From: Pholis gunnellus
Lineage: Eukaryota > Chordata > Actinopteri > Perciformes > Pholidae
Direction: 5' to 3'
Assembly: GCA_910591455.2 (NCBI GenBank)
Contig: OU342820.1
Span: forward strand, 4,633,564 to 4,697,563
Length of the DNA stretch: 64,000 nt
The translations under genes were made by a program, and so were the position numbers. This document shows positions 48,316 through 59,790 of this stretch, piece by piece. Position 1 is the stretch's first letter, and each line of letters begins with the position of its first letter. The notes under the pieces are model-generated. The model worked only from the letters and a program-made list of their open reading frames with translations. It was not told the DNA's origin and ran no database searches.

Positions 48316-51264
48316 CTTTGAAGCACACACAAGCAGGGTGTTTGTCTCTTTCTCTTCCCCTTTAAGTTGAAACACACGAGTCCCTGAAGTTGATAATCAA
48401 TTATTTCATATCATTGGTAGCTCTATTATCATAATAACTGTAATTAAAAACTAAAGTGCATTTACAAAACTTTACAGGAATTACATTTTTAGATAAAGAT
48501 TATTGTCTTGTCTATTTTTTCATCATATTTTTGTGTGACTGCTACAGCCCACAGGGCCACTGCAAGGTGTCCACATGGAGCCCCTGTTGATCTCCCGTTA
48601 ATCTCGCTCTCTATGCAATGTGTACAGGTTTGCTGTGCAGCAGTTTATAAACTTAAAAAATTAAAAAACAAGGTTCTTGAAACTAGTTTATCAGACACAG
48701 ACACTCTGCATTAAAGGGTTGTGATCAGGTTATAGATCAGGACCCACCTGAAAGGTGTCCTGTTGAGTTTTTGACCCCAAGTATCTGTAGAGAGTAATGT
48801 TTTTATCAGTGGTCCATGTTTGTTTTGTTCTCATTGACGCCCATATTACTGCCAATAGTTTCATAGTATTCCACTGTACTACAGGTGGCAGTAACCTTTC
48901 AAGAAGCACTAAGGAAACGATAAAGAAATCTGCTCTGCAAATAGTGAGGAAGTGCATTCAACAATATTGTAGGCTAGAGGCCTAACAACCTTGTTTGGGG
49001 CCTCTAGGATGAACACAATGTGTTGTTTCGAGTAAGACGGAATGTAAACAAGAAACGTTATTTTACAGAAAATCTTTAAGTCCATATTTAATGTGTTAAA
49101 TGTGCATTTCACAAACAAACCCCAGCATTCTGCAGCCCCAGGTCCAGGTGCTTTGCCCTGTTGGTAATACAGCTTTGCAACAACGCCTTCATGAGGATAT
49201 GAAGTGCGCAAATCTTTCTCTCGGCTTTGATGTTTAACTATCCAGATTTCATAATTCTTCTGCCCGAAGTGATCACAACAATATGTAGAATCCATATTTA
49301 AAAATAGCCGAATTTCTTTCAGCTTCTGTGTTGTTTGGGTGACTTTTCCCCCCCTCTGTGACCTAGCACAGCCAATTCTGCTGACAAAGGGAAAGCGTAA
49401 TCGGCTTTGCTCCGTCTTGTTTTGGCACGCACACCGTGCACAGTGTCTGCGGCCACAGAGGCTCTCATCGTCTCACCAGTTCGCCCCGTTGAGAATCCTG
49501 CTTTCCCATGATTCCATCGGGTTAATGCCGGTTATCCACGGGCCACGGTGACTTGTACCGTCACTGGTCTGTGATCCTCCTTAACCAAACCCGCTTTGTG
49601 TATTCACACTGACGCATCGCAGAGAACCGCCACGCAGTGTTATCGAGTACTTTGTCAAAAATATGTTCTCTTGAATATGAATATTATCCCGTTATTATCT
49701 GGCTCCCTGAGCCGCAGGTTTAAATCTATGAATCTATATTTACAACCTGCATTCAGGGGCTTAATGCCAGCCACACTGCGTTTCAGGATTGCCTACAGCA
49801 GCAGCACGCTGTGTATACAGCTCAAGCAACAGGACATATTAATGCGCCTTAATGAGCTTAACCTGTTTATGTTGTTATGAAGAACGCCATTAAAAACTAT
49901 TCAAATACTCGCCTGCTTAAGTGAGATTGTACATGCAGTTACATGACTCCATTATCCAGTATTTGGGCATTAATGGCTCTAGTGCACACATTCAATTGCA
50001 TCATTCTCGCTAATATGTAGTTATAAGGGCGACTGTGGCAAAGTGGAGAGCAGGGCCCCAGCCCCAGTTCGATCCCCAGCTCCGCTAGTTGCATGTGGAT
50101 GTGTCCTTGAGCAAGACACTTGACCCCCAAAACATTGCTCCCGTAGCTGTGCCTACGGTGTAGAAATGTGATAGATTCTGAATTGTAAGTCGCTTTGGAT
50201 AAAAGCTGCTAAATGACTAATGTTATATTCTCGCTCAATTTTGAACATTATGAAATGATCTTTAACCGTTTAACATTTGTTTTTCTTGCTATAACCAGAT
50301 AAAGCTTTACTATTAACACCTAATCACATAATCATCACATAATGTAGAAATGCTGAAGGAAGAGACCCACCTGACTGTAGCGCTGCCGTCACCTCCTGTG
50401 CGCGTTAGTGCGAAGCCCGATGGAAATATGGACGATCCAGCTGATCTGCTTACATGTAACACCTGTACCTTCCTGTCCTGTGTGTCATGTGAGCAAACTA
50501 AATCCGTCTTTGAGAAGCAGTTGAGAATGACCCGCATGACCCGCAGCAGCCTCGCAGTGATCCACGTGCATCTATTCCACTGAATGTTAGTCAGTGAAGT
50601 TGTTTTGATGAGCATTTTTTGAGAAACACCGGGAGGTCAAGCGATCGGCCCCTTCTGAAGCTGCACTAGTTTCCCAAAATGTCGAACCATTAGTTTAAGG
50701 ATTTTGACTGAGTCGAAGAAACTCAACATTTAAAATTCATGTTTAATTGTAGAATACAAACCCCTCCCATGACATTAAAAAAATCCCAAACTCTCATAAA
50801 CATCGCTGGTGTCCTACGTGGAAGCTAAAGCCCCGAGTAGTAGCGGGTAAGAAAAGATGTTGGTACAAATATCGCTCTAATTAACATTCATTTAGACACA
50901 ATGAATCACACCACAATTACTGTTAGAAATAAACATATGGACATGTTTTGGCTGGTAAGGCACAGAACAAGTCCTCAGGGACAGAGACATTTGCCTTCAT
51001 TCTCCGCTTTGTCCACCAGAGGGAGGAAGTGGATTGTCCCTCAGAGCGGTTGTCAGCCCAGAGCTGCTATAACAGACCCACAACATGATCCACGTCTCTT
51101 TCCATGGCAATGTGAACAGACGTGATGGGCGCTCAAAACCATTGTTAGGACCACATCAGGTGGTGGTTTAGTCTCTCATATCAGTCATTTAGGCAGAAAT
51201 GCAGCATGAGGTGTTACAAATATTACAAATGATACGAAGAAGGCTGATCTCTTCAATCGGCATC
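48316..51264. other. Region between misp3-like and palm3 genes
   Basis: It contains the probable 5' intron/promoter of the misp3-like gene and the 3' UTR of palm3. A minus-strand ATTAAA at 50742-50747 is a weak poly(A) candidate for palm3. A tRNA-derived SINE lies at 50.0-50.2 kb. No other gene is supported. Confidence 0.45.
50027..50223 (+). mobile_element. tRNA-derived SINE
   Basis: It starts GGGCGACTGTGGCAAAGTGG and has a B-box-like AGTTCGATCCC at 50066-50076. It then carries TCCTTGAGCAAGACACTTGA and ends GTAAGTCGCTTTGGATAAAA followed by GCTGCTAAATGAC. This head-body-tail order is typical of abundant fish SINEs. It is a retroelement copy, not a functional tRNA gene. Confidence 0.75.
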
Positions 51265-52097
51265 TTACATGACGGAGCAACACCGACAGGTCTTGGGCTT
51301 GGAAGTGGCTTTACTGGGTGAAGAGGAGTTCTGCCGCCCGTCATCGCCGCTCTCTCCCTGGACTTCAACTCCCGCCCCGTTTCCGTCCAGGGGGACGTCG
51401 TGAAACACTCGGGACTCTTTCCCTTCCTGAGGTGAAGCAGACGTTTCCGGTCCTAAGACGTTTTCTTCTCCCTCCTCGGTGATGATCACGCGCTCCGCCG
51501 TGAGCATGCCTTCATGGTCCTCTTGGCCGCCTCCTTGGTCGCCGTCCGTGTATCCCAGGAACACCAGAGTGACCGGGCCTTCCTCCAACCTCAGATCCTC
51601 CATGTTACCCACTTCTCCCGCGATGTCTCCGACCGCCATGATGCTCCCGTCCTCTTTGTTATCCTCCTCCTGTCCCAGAGCAGAGCACTCCTCTATCCCC
51701 AGCTCAGCTTCCAAGTCGTCGCTTCTAGAGACGTCTAACTGCGTATCGTCCTCCTTTGACACGACACGACGGGTAGAAAAAGACACGACTTGTCCCTTCG
51801 GCGCTCTGCTGGCATCGAGTCTCTCCATCTCCGTCTCTTCCTGGTTCGGCGTGAGCGCGACCTCGTCCAGCAGCACTTTCATCCCGACGCCGTCGACGAA
51901 GCTCAGGATCTGTCCGAGCTCTTCGGTCGAGGGTTGACTTCCCGATCCGCCGACGGCGTGGATGCTCTTCCTGCCGTCGTCGAAGACCGTGGTTGCCGTC
52001 GGCGCGCCGGCCGGCAAGGACACGGGGGCCACCGACCTGACGACGGTGGCACCCGTCTTCGGGTCTCTCTCGACCTGCACCGCCAACATTCCCAGGA
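51265..52097 (-). CDS. palm3: palm3, last coding exon with prenylation box
   Basis: Encodes residues 145-420 of a paralemmin, a lipid-anchored protein of the inner plasma membrane linked to membrane shape. The exon opens after acceptor ATTTTGCAG with LGMLAVQVERDPKTG, like the VEITVEKD-VTG segment of PALM. Residues 317-326 (GPVTLVFLGY) with the following LTAERVIITE match the conserved PVTMIFMGY-LTAELVVIE block. It ends KPKTCRCCSVM: Cys417-Ser-Val-Met is a CaaX box, and Cys414 and Cys416 are likely palmitoylation sites. The KTCxCC form is closest to PALM3 (KTCQCCAVM) among human paralemmins as I recall them; PALM ends CKCCSIM. The whole reconstructed protein is 420 aa, near PALM's 387. Its neighbour is the misp3-like gene, downstream and co-oriented. 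The family is certain. The palm3 rather than palm1 assignment is an inference. Confidence 0.88.
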
Positions 52098-52532
52098 CTG
52101 CAAAATGAGATACGGAACAGAATACAAATTATGAAGATAAAATATAGAAATTCTCAACTCATTGGCAGTCCAGAGACAAACTGTCCTTAATGTATCACAG
52201 ACTTGGGGACCTTTTAAAGGGTGAGAGGGACAAAGGTTAACGCCAGGTCAGGACCAGATCTTTGTGTCACTAATATGAGCCGACACAACAGACAATATAG
52301 AGACACAATAAGCCCTCCAGCACGCATAAAAAGATGAACAAACAGAAATAACAAAGTGGGCTAAATATAACATTGCTCTCAGGCCTTTCACCTCAGTCCC
52401 ATCGCTAAGTCTTAGCCTGAAGGCAGAGCGGCAAATAAAGGGCTCGTCTTTTGCTAGAGGAGAATAGAACGGTTAATTCAAATATCATGTTCTGGAGCCT
52501 AAAGTCCTGTTTATCGATATATACTGTGTGTA

Positions 52533-52578
<46 letters not shown>

Positions 52579-52848
52579 CTGTGTGTATATATAAAAAATG
52601 GTAAAACATTTGGGTTCCGTTCCAGCACTGCTTGGTAAAATAATCACAAGGAGCTGCAGTCAAACCTTTGAGGACATTTAAAAAGTTAGAAGTGTTACAG
52701 GAGCTAATCTGTACTTCAGGGGACTCAAATCACAAGAACTTGAGCCAGAAATACTGAATACTCAGTGTGAGCTACAGCCCTGTCATTACTACATACTGAA
52801 CATCTAAATTCATGTTAAGTTACAACAAAGTCTACTCCTGTGCCTCAC
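52098..52848 (-). other. palm3 intron 6
   Basis: GT-AG intron (donor GTGAGG) containing a (TA)n microsatellite at 52531-52582 with TACTGTGTGTATA on both sides. No additional exon seen. Confidence 0.7.
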
Positions 52849-52929
52849 CTGATCGGCCTTCTTGCCCACTTTCATGAAACATCCTTTGTGCCATTTGTAT
52901 GGAGAAGTGATCCTCAGTGTCTTTATTCA
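52849..52929 (-). CDS. palm3: palm3, coding exon 6 (81 nt)
   Basis: Bounded by TTCTTTTTCAG and CGATCAG|GTGAGG. It is a phase 1-1 exon encoding NKDTEDHFSIQMAQRMFHES and a few further residues. Its length is a multiple of three, so it could be skipped without a frameshift. I do not recognise this segment in other paralemmins; it is supported by splice sites and phase. Confidence 0.75.
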
Positions 52930-54107
52930 CTGAAAAAGAAAGCGTTCACGTTGTACAGTACGTTTTTGATCTTTCAGGGTTTGTTTTGTAATCAATTGCT
53001 GAAAATTTAAATCGCCAATCTCGCAAAAAGTTACCGTAGCAACATGTCCACAGAGAGAAGTTGGACAGTTGTCACACAGACAAAAATAAGACTGAAGTGC
53101 TTATTAAGGGCATATTACTACAGCCTTTTACTGTTGATGGACAGCGGCCATCTTGGATTTCGAGGTTGGGTGTCTCAACGTTTGTAGGACTTTTTACTTT
53201 GTGCGTTTCAGCAACAAAGAAGTGCCCTGATGACATTATTTTACCTTCTGACTTCCTATCCACGCAGGAAGTGGTAGTCAATCAAATATATCATGGTACA
53301 TATTTGGGTTAAAAGAAAAAACAGGTCTCCAGATAAAAATAGCAGGTGAAGTGATTGTTTGTGAAGAGTGTCAATAACTCAGTAACCTGCATCATCATTT
53401 TACCGCAGCACTCAGGGAGCTCGTTAAAAGCTGTGGAATGGAACTTGAATGTGGCGTTGTCAGGCCGTATGACCTGTGGACCTCAGCAGCCATCGTTTGA
53501 GAAGTGTACAGTAGGCAGTGTGGACCGATCAGGAACGAGACTTGCTCGCATTTACTATAGACAGCAACCGGTAGTTTAGAGACATCCGCTTTCTGGAGCT
53601 TTTAATGTGCTAACTTGACTTTAACATGAGTCCTAATTTTCATGAATTTAACATTCTTTGCCTGAAGTTTGGATGGAAGAAAGTCATCAGTACACTTCTG
53701 TCCATTTACTGAAATATCGCACTGTGTTGTGATGTCCATTCTTTAGTTGGCGATGTGTCGAATGCTCTCTGGCGTACGCCTGGCGTGAGTCTTTTCTGCT
53801 ACTCCTCTGTAACTTTGTGCCCATCGGCTGCAAAAGCTTTTGGATAAACTCCGACCTCTCGTGGTGTTTCTCGCTTAGCACAATGACTCGCAGACTGTAA
53901 GAGATGTCGTCGCCGTTTCCCCAAGATGTCACCCCCGATTTTAAATGACTGCTCTTTACGCAAAGTCTTAGTTCGGCTAAATTATCATCCGCCAGGAGAG
54001 AATAGATTCTGGGCAGGCGTAACGGCCCCGAGAGCGACAAAGAAGACAGACGGAGGCCGACGGTGAGCTAATGAGGATCACAGCCCCCCACCCCCCCGAC
54101 TTCTTAC
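52930..54107 (-). other. palm3 intron 5
   Basis: About 1.2 kb, donor GTAAGA. Around 53.1-53.3 kb the CAGCGGCCATCTTGGATTTC segment resembles a dispersed fish repeat. No exon is needed for phase. Confidence 0.6.
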
Positions 54108-54135
54108 CTTGTTGCTCGTCCTCGTCAGTCCCAGC
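54108..54135 (-). CDS. palm3: palm3, microexon (28 nt)
   Basis: TTTCTGCCCCGCAG and ACAAG|GTAAGA flank 28 nt encoding AGTDEDEQQ plus one base. It is phase 0-1, so it is required in frame between exons 4 and 6. It is very short but has strong splice sites on both sides. Confidence 0.72.
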
Positions 54136-54936
54136 CTGCGGGGCAGAAAGAGAGGAGACAATTTGAGTGCTCTCCTCAGTCACACACTTAAAACAGACAG
54201 AGAGTCTGTGCCCCCCCCCCGTGTTGTACCAAGCTTAGTCCCATCATGTCAAGAGGTGCTGAGACTACGTCGGCTGAATTTGGGGGTGTACAGTGAAGCG
54301 GGACACTTGGTGGAGTTTAAAGTTCAAGCGCTGTCACCCCGCAAAAAAAACACACAAGTGATATTCGCGCAAAACCCGTGAAAACGAGGAGGCCATTTGT
54401 TTCGCTATTCACCACATTCAGGGTGAAAATTCTGTGTGGGTTCACTCATGCAGCGATAAATCATTATGTGGCAGCGCCCGTCGTCCATTTTTTATTCATG
54501 ATACATAATTTGAAGTGCTCACACCCCAGCTGCGCGGGCTAGTGGGTTATTTTTCTGTTTTGCTGTAACGTTTTATTTATTTAACACTCGACTGCCTGGG
54601 ACGTGGCACGAGGCCAAGCTGAATACAATTTGCATGTTTTGACCGAAGAGATCATTCTGCGCCCTGTTTTCATATTCACCGTGGATGAGATAAAAAAAGA
54701 AAGAAAAAAAAAGAGAAGTTTCAGCCTTCTGAGGAGAATTTTAGCCAAAGGGGGGGACACGGTGTTTACTTCCACTGCCGTCACAGCGGCTCAAATCCTA
54801 AAATATTTTGGGGCTGTTTACGGTATGTCTCCAAATTTTCATTTTGCAAGAAAACCTGGATGTTTGTCGGCTAAAACTGCGATACATTCAAGGCTGTGTG
54901 AAGGAGAGGTACTCCAGAAACATCTGCTCGTGTCAC
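54136..54936 (-). other. palm3 intron 4
   Basis: About 0.8 kb with donor GTGACA. I see no repeat or further exon in it. Confidence 0.6.
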
Positions 54937-55066
54937 CTGGCTGTGTGTTCGGACTGCAGCTGCACAGTTGGCAGATTCTTTGTCTTCTTCTTGTGACGCT
55001 TGCTCCTCTCTTCTGGCGTCAGCTGCCTCCTCGTCCTCGGGCGTATTTTGACTTTCGGTTCGCTCC
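54937..55066 (-). CDS. palm3: palm3, coding exon 4 (130 nt)
   Basis: The acceptor GATGTGTGTCAG and donor AGCCAG|GTGACA bound an acidic segment including ERTESQNTPEDEEAADARRE. It starts with one base completing a Gly codon and ends in phase 0. The Glu/Ala/Gln-rich composition extends the coiled-coil-like N-terminal part. The donor is weaker than the others. Confidence 0.68.
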
Positions 55067-55173
55067 CTGACACACATCGGCACAGACATAATACTTGTTA
55101 ACACAAGAAGATGCTCATCAGAGCTCGGAAAATAAACAAAGCAGAGCTGTTGGCCCAAGAAAGACGTTATGAG

Positions 55174-55241
<68 letters not shown>

Positions 55242-55509
55242 TTATGTGCTTGGCTATAATCCATCACACCAGCTGTCACATGATCTCGTCATGGTCGATA
55301 CAGAAGTGCATCTGTGACAAAAATACCTGTACCCACCGCTTCAAAAAAAAAAATCTTTACAAATGTGAGCCTTGCATATCAGCTATCTGTGTGCCAGCAG
55401 AGTGCAGACTAAATCGACTCAAATCCCCCCCATGATGAACGTCTCAAACACGCGTGAAATTGTGATTGAATTAAGTGTGCGTGAATGAAGCTGGTGAAAT
55501 GTGGCTCAC
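55067..55509 (-). other. palm3 intron 3 with (GT)n
   Basis: A 443-bp intron, donor GTGAGC, carrying about 34 GT units at 55171-55239 close to its 3' end. Confidence 0.7.
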
Positions 55510-55574
55510 CCTGTCGTGGGCTCGTCAAGGACGGGGGATGCTTCACTGAGCCACTGCTCCCTCAAGTGCTTCCT
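55510..55574 (-). CDS. palm3: palm3, coding exon 3 (65 nt)
   Basis: CATTCTCCCACAG and ACAGG|GTGAGC bound a segment starting RKHLREQWLSEASPVLDEPT. This is the paralemmin core motif (S/R)K-LRE-WL that ends the first coiled coil (SKALRERWLLEG in PALM, RKSLRERWLMDG in PALM3). It begins in phase 0 and ends in phase 2. RK rather than SK favours palm3. Confidence 0.85.
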
Positions 55575-57252
55575 CTGTGGGAGAATGTGAGGACAGAAAA
55601 ATCAAGTTCAGAACTAAAAGGTCGAGACGGAGAGACGGGCAGAATGTTTGGTGATTTTATCCGGGCGGTCAACATTAATCATTGAACCCTTTAGGAGTTT
55701 GTGGCCTCTTTTGCTGGCTCACTTGAGTGTTCAAGTCTCACGCGGCTCGTACAGTTTACAATGATTAACGCTGTCAGATTTACCATCAACATTCTTAGTC
55801 AAGTTACAGCGACACCGGACACGAGCACTTGGATTTTCTCTGCTGTAGCTTGTTAGCTCGCTAAGCTAACTTTAGCTCCACACTTTCAAGCTCCACACTT
55901 TCAAAGTGTCAAGCTGGCTCATTTTAAAGTAAATACCTTGCGCATGGATCTTAAATATGCACTTGATGGCTACAAACATGATATCTTAAAACATCTGGGG
56001 CATGATGACAAATGACGGCATAATACTAAATACTCGCTTGCGAATATTTTGCGGCAAAACTATTTTCCGTCTCTTCGGAGCCTCTTCAGTGTTGAATTGA
56101 GACGGGCGTGCAATCCTTATGCTTTTATAGTGGGTTAATGAGTGGGACAGGACACGATAAACGTCTATGTAAGCGCTGACAACGTGTATAACATTATGAT
56201 TGTGGGGAAAACGGGGACAATTTGTCAAAGTGTTTGGTAAATGCAACGCTATCTTGGGTAACCCTGATAGCAAGACCACCCTCCATGTGTTTTGGATACA
56301 GAGCATCACGCTCACTACACTCAGCTTCAGCATGTGGAGAAAACCCCAAAAGCTTCAGAAACCAGCTGTGCCTGGATACGGACGCTAAGCTGGGATTGGA
56401 CTATCCCTGATAAAACAAACGCACTGCGCACCGAGCCTTGTGCCCGTGTTGACAATCATTCAGCGGATCAAGACACGCAGCTAGCCACCTGGCAGCGCTC
56501 CCCTGCCATTTTGGCTCCTCCGCAGACACACGAACGAAGCCCCGCGGGCGCTGCCGGTTTGGATCTTGCCGAGGATGAGCAAGGCCAGCAGACTGCCGTT
56601 GTCTGTGAGAGTGACAGTGAAAAGGTGGCACGGCTCTGTGATCCAAAGCACCCCCAGACGTCCCGCTCCTGGAGTCGAGATACAATCCGTCACTCATTGC
56701 CTGGCGTGAGTGACAAACTGAAAAACCAGACAAACACTTGAAGCCCCCCCCCACAAACCCCCTACAGATTGATCCAACTCATGTATCCCTGCATGGAGCC
56801 GACTCTCTGTGGGCGGGACCAAACAAAATAAGACGGCAGTGGGCCTTCTGCACATCTTCTGCACTTGTGAAAACAACTTGCGAATGTGAGTAAATCTGAG
56901 TCATAATGAGGTCATAATGAGCCCATCCAGAACATTAGAGCTAGGCGTCGGCTAGCGACGAGCTCAGCTTGGCAGAACTCAGAAGACGTGACATGAGGGT
57001 GGGACACGCCAGTGGTCATTTTTTTTAACATGAAGCAGCTGGAAAGGAGGGAAAACAATGAAAAACAAAATAGCTCGATCCCAGCCGTCTGTGGTCACAG
57101 CATTTACAAGAAAAGAGTTCATTATTATTTCAGGAATACTTTGCCACTTTTATGGGCGAGCATTCTTATCAAACTCTATTGAAGATGTTTTTTACATCGT
57201 TCGGAGGACCAAGCGGGAAAGAATTTGGTTCCTCGAAAAATCTTAAAATCAC
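55575..57252 (-). other. palm3 intron 2
   Basis: About 1.7 kb, donor GTGATT. A 149-codon plus-strand open frame at 56292-56741 lies inside it, without recognisable similarity, and I do not call it a gene. Confidence 0.6.
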
Positions 57253-57333
57253 CTTTTCCTGGGCCGTCTTCAACCACTCCTCCTCCGTCTCCCTTGTCAG
57301 CCTCTCCTCTTCTTCCTGCCTCTGACGCCTCTC
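57253..57333 (-). CDS. palm3: palm3, coding exon 2 (81 nt)
   Basis: TTCTTCTGTCACCAG and GAAAAG|GTGATT bound 27 codons reading ERRQRQEEEERLTRETEEEW then LKTAQEK. This is the charged coiled-coil stretch that follows RLQAIA in paralemmins. It is phase 0-0 and symmetric, so it is skippable in frame. Confidence 0.82.
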
Positions 57334-58006
57334 CTGGTGACAGAAGAAGTTAAATCCTCAAAGAGGGAATGTCAAGAAAAAAAAAAAAAGTCCTGGAGGG
57401 AATTGGTCGTCAAAGAGAGAGGCGATAAGTAGGCAGTGCGACCAGAGGGAAGACTCTGGAATCCTACGAGTTGGTTATGAATTGAGACAGTGACACCACT
57501 GAGAAAGAAGAGCTGATAAAGCAGGATGGCACGATTCACAGTTTTACAGTGTCTTTGTACCGATACTCAATCCCAACTCCCCTCGCTTTCCTGACACAGA
57601 AAGTGTCAGAGCTATTGTCAGCGACAGATTGTCTACGCTGCCTTTGGCTTTACATTGCTTGGAAGTCGTTTACATAATCTAACGCACAAAAAAAAAAAAA
57701 GACAATTTACTTATTTAATTTTCTAGGAATGTTACCGCTACTTACCCCGCACTTATATTGAGTCCTCCTGTAACTTATCTCTCAACAGCAAAGAAAACTT
57801 GAGTTATTCCAACAAAATAAAGCAGCTTAACGAGAAGTTAAGCAACTGCTGTTTCTTCTACCAACAACAGACAGAACTTGATCCAAGAACACTGTGCTTA
57901 TGGTGGTGGGTTACTCCCGCTTTTTAATACAATTCTTGAGTAACACCCCTTTGCAGTCCTGGTCCCTGAAGACAAGGACTTCTTCTGTACGAAAGCAGAG
58001 AGAGTA

Positions 58007-58081
<75 letters not shown>

Positions 58082-58580
58082 ATATTTTTAGGAGACATGG
58101 CCAACAGATTAAAGCGGGGAGATGCAGCTGGCGGAGCGCTGAGATGCCGGGAGACATAGTTCAGCGACGCGGCACATTGTGCGCATGCCGTATCCACGCA
58201 GTTAACGTAAGCCGCAAACATGCCGAGGCCCACTCCGAGGCCCCTCTCGCTGTCGCTGGTGAAGTGGGTCACTCATGGTTGAACGGATTTTTTCCATCAG
58301 GCAGAGGGGGGCAGGCAGGCTCCACTCAGGCCCTCCAACCTTTCGCTCCACAGATCAGAGATTACTGGCCGTAAAGTTAAAGCAGGGGAAATGGTCTCTG
58401 CTCGCTCACTTCGGGCAGCGCGGATCAAGCGGGACCGTTCCACCGAAGTGACAGGAGACAACGACGGCGCGGTGAGATTGTTTTTGACAAGAGGTGAAAG
58501 TCCAAGTTGGTTTAAGGCAGACTGGAGTGGACAATAAAAGGGCAAAAAGTAAAGACAAAGTAAAAGAGTGACAGTCTCAC
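57334..58580 (-). other. palm3 intron 1 with (GA)n
   Basis: About 1.25 kb, donor GTGAGA. It contains a long (GA)n array at about 57995-58077 and a RORE-like TGGGTCA word near 58265. Confidence 0.7.
57995..58077. repeat. (GA)n microsatellite
   Basis: About 40 GA units with two early interruptions, inside the first palm3 coding intron. Confidence 0.95.
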
Positions 58581-58625
58581 CGCTATGGCTTGCAGCCTTT
58601 GTTGGTACTTCTCCGCCTCGTCCAT
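58581..58625 (-). CDS. palm3: palm3, first coding exon (15 codons)
   Basis: The peptide MDEAEKYQQRLQAIA matches the paralemmin N-terminus (PALM ends its first segment ERLQAIA; PALM3 has YRQRLEVIA). The ATG has a strong context (G at -3, G at +4). The exon ends GCG|GTGAGA in phase 0. Upstream of the ATG the acceptor TTTCATTTCTTTTAAG ends at 58633, so the exon begins at 58632 and at least one non-coding 5' exon must lie further upstream. Confidence 0.88.
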
Positions 58626-58894
58626 GCCGGGCCTTAAAAGAAATGAAATAAAAATATCAAGTTGTTATGTAGACATGAGGGAGCAATACAACACAATCAA
58701 AATACACCAAACGGGGAAATTTGGACTGGTAAAAAGCAGTACTTTAAAGAGTTACCATGTGAGGGGATTGATGATACAAGTATATATATGACATACTGTT
58801 AGGGTTTGTTTAACAGCTTTAATTAAATAAACTATGAACAGCCCAACAGCTGCATGTTTGTGAGAGAAAAATAGAAATCCAATTCAATAGTCGA

Positions 58895-58930
58895 GTGTGT
58901 GTGTGTGTGTGTGTGTGTGGGGGGGGGGGG
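58895..58930. repeat. (GT)n followed by G run
   Basis: About 12 GT units joined to about 12 consecutive G. Confidence 0.9.
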
Positions 58931-59009
58931 GTTATGGGGTTATTCTATATCTTTAGCCTCGCTAGGGGTGTGGCTCGAGGAATGGCAGTGTCCGTCTGTT
59001 GTGTTGGTT

Positions 59010-59240
59010 GGTCCAGACAGAAATATCTCTACAACTATTGGATGGATTATGATGGAATGTTTTTATCAACATTCATGGCCCCCAGAGGATGATTTCGAAA
59101 GACTTAAATGACCACCATGAGGTTGAAACTTATGGTTTAGAGAACTGTTGGATGGACTGCCCTGAAATCTGGTTCAGACATTCATGTCTGGCTTTAGATG
59201 ATTTGTAGTAACTCTGGTGATCGTTTAATCTTCCACTTTG
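59010..59240. repeat. Dispersed repeat (ACAACTATTGGATGG family)
   Basis: Contains GGTCCAGACAGAAATATCTC, ACAACTATTGGATGGATTAT, ATTCATGGCCCCCAGAGGAT and ACCACCATGAGGTTG, an ordered set of words I recognise from abundant fish repeats. Confidence 0.55.
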
Positions 59241-59243
59241 GTG

Positions 59244-59790
59244 GTAGGAGGTTATGTTTTCAGTTTGATGACAGGAATGTGGAAAAACTACCGGCCCGAT
59301 TTAAATGAAACTTGGTCAAAGGGTGTAGCGTGGACCAAGGAAAAACCTCTTACATTTTGAAAGCGGATCCGCATCACGGGGGGGGGGGGCACTCAATTTA
59401 TTTTTCACTCATGGAAGCTGCGTTGGCAGAGGTCTGTGCTCTGAGTGCCTTTCTAGTTACCTCCGGCAAAGGAGGTTATGTTTTCGGTTTGTTTGTCTCT
59501 TTATCAACAGGGTTTGTAAAAACTCGAGTCCTGTCTTTTATAAACCATGGTGGAAGGATGGTGCATTGGCAAAGGAAGAACCCATTCAATCTGGAGAGGA
59601 TCAAGATCAGGGCAGATACACAAATTATTTTTCACTTTCGTTGACATTGCGAGATGGTACATTTGGCCTTGGCAGAGGTCTGCGCTCTCCTTCTAGTTGT
59701 TTGCTCGTCTGTTTGTCAGCAGGATTGTGGAAAAATTGCTGGCTCGATTTTTATGAAGTTGGGTGGAAGGGTGGAGCATGGGCCTAGTTT
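59244..59790. repeat. Tandem repeat of about 222-bp units (GGAGGTTATGTTTTC family)
   Basis: Diverged units start at about 59247 and 59469, with a partial third from about 59700. Shared words are AGGAGGTTATGTTTTC, GATT-TGGAAAAA-CT, CTTGGTCAAAGGGTGTAGC-type, ATTATTTTTCACT and GGCAGAGGTCTG-GCTCT, ending in TTCTAGTT. I recognise the family as dispersed in many animal genomes. Unit 1 contains a long G run. Confidence 0.65.

Noticed and set aside
48306..48377. Extra 24 N-terminal residues for the misp3-like protein
   Set aside because: The first codon is GTG, there is no ATG in the extension, and a plausible acceptor lies within it.
50027..50100. Possible tRNA gene (A-box and B-box-like words)
   Set aside because: The body and tail match a fish SINE; a cloverleaf with proper acceptor stem is not evident.
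56292..56741. 149-codon plus-strand frame inside a palm3 intron
   Set aside because: No similarity to a known family, no supporting splice or promoter signal, and low-complexity composition; most likely chance.
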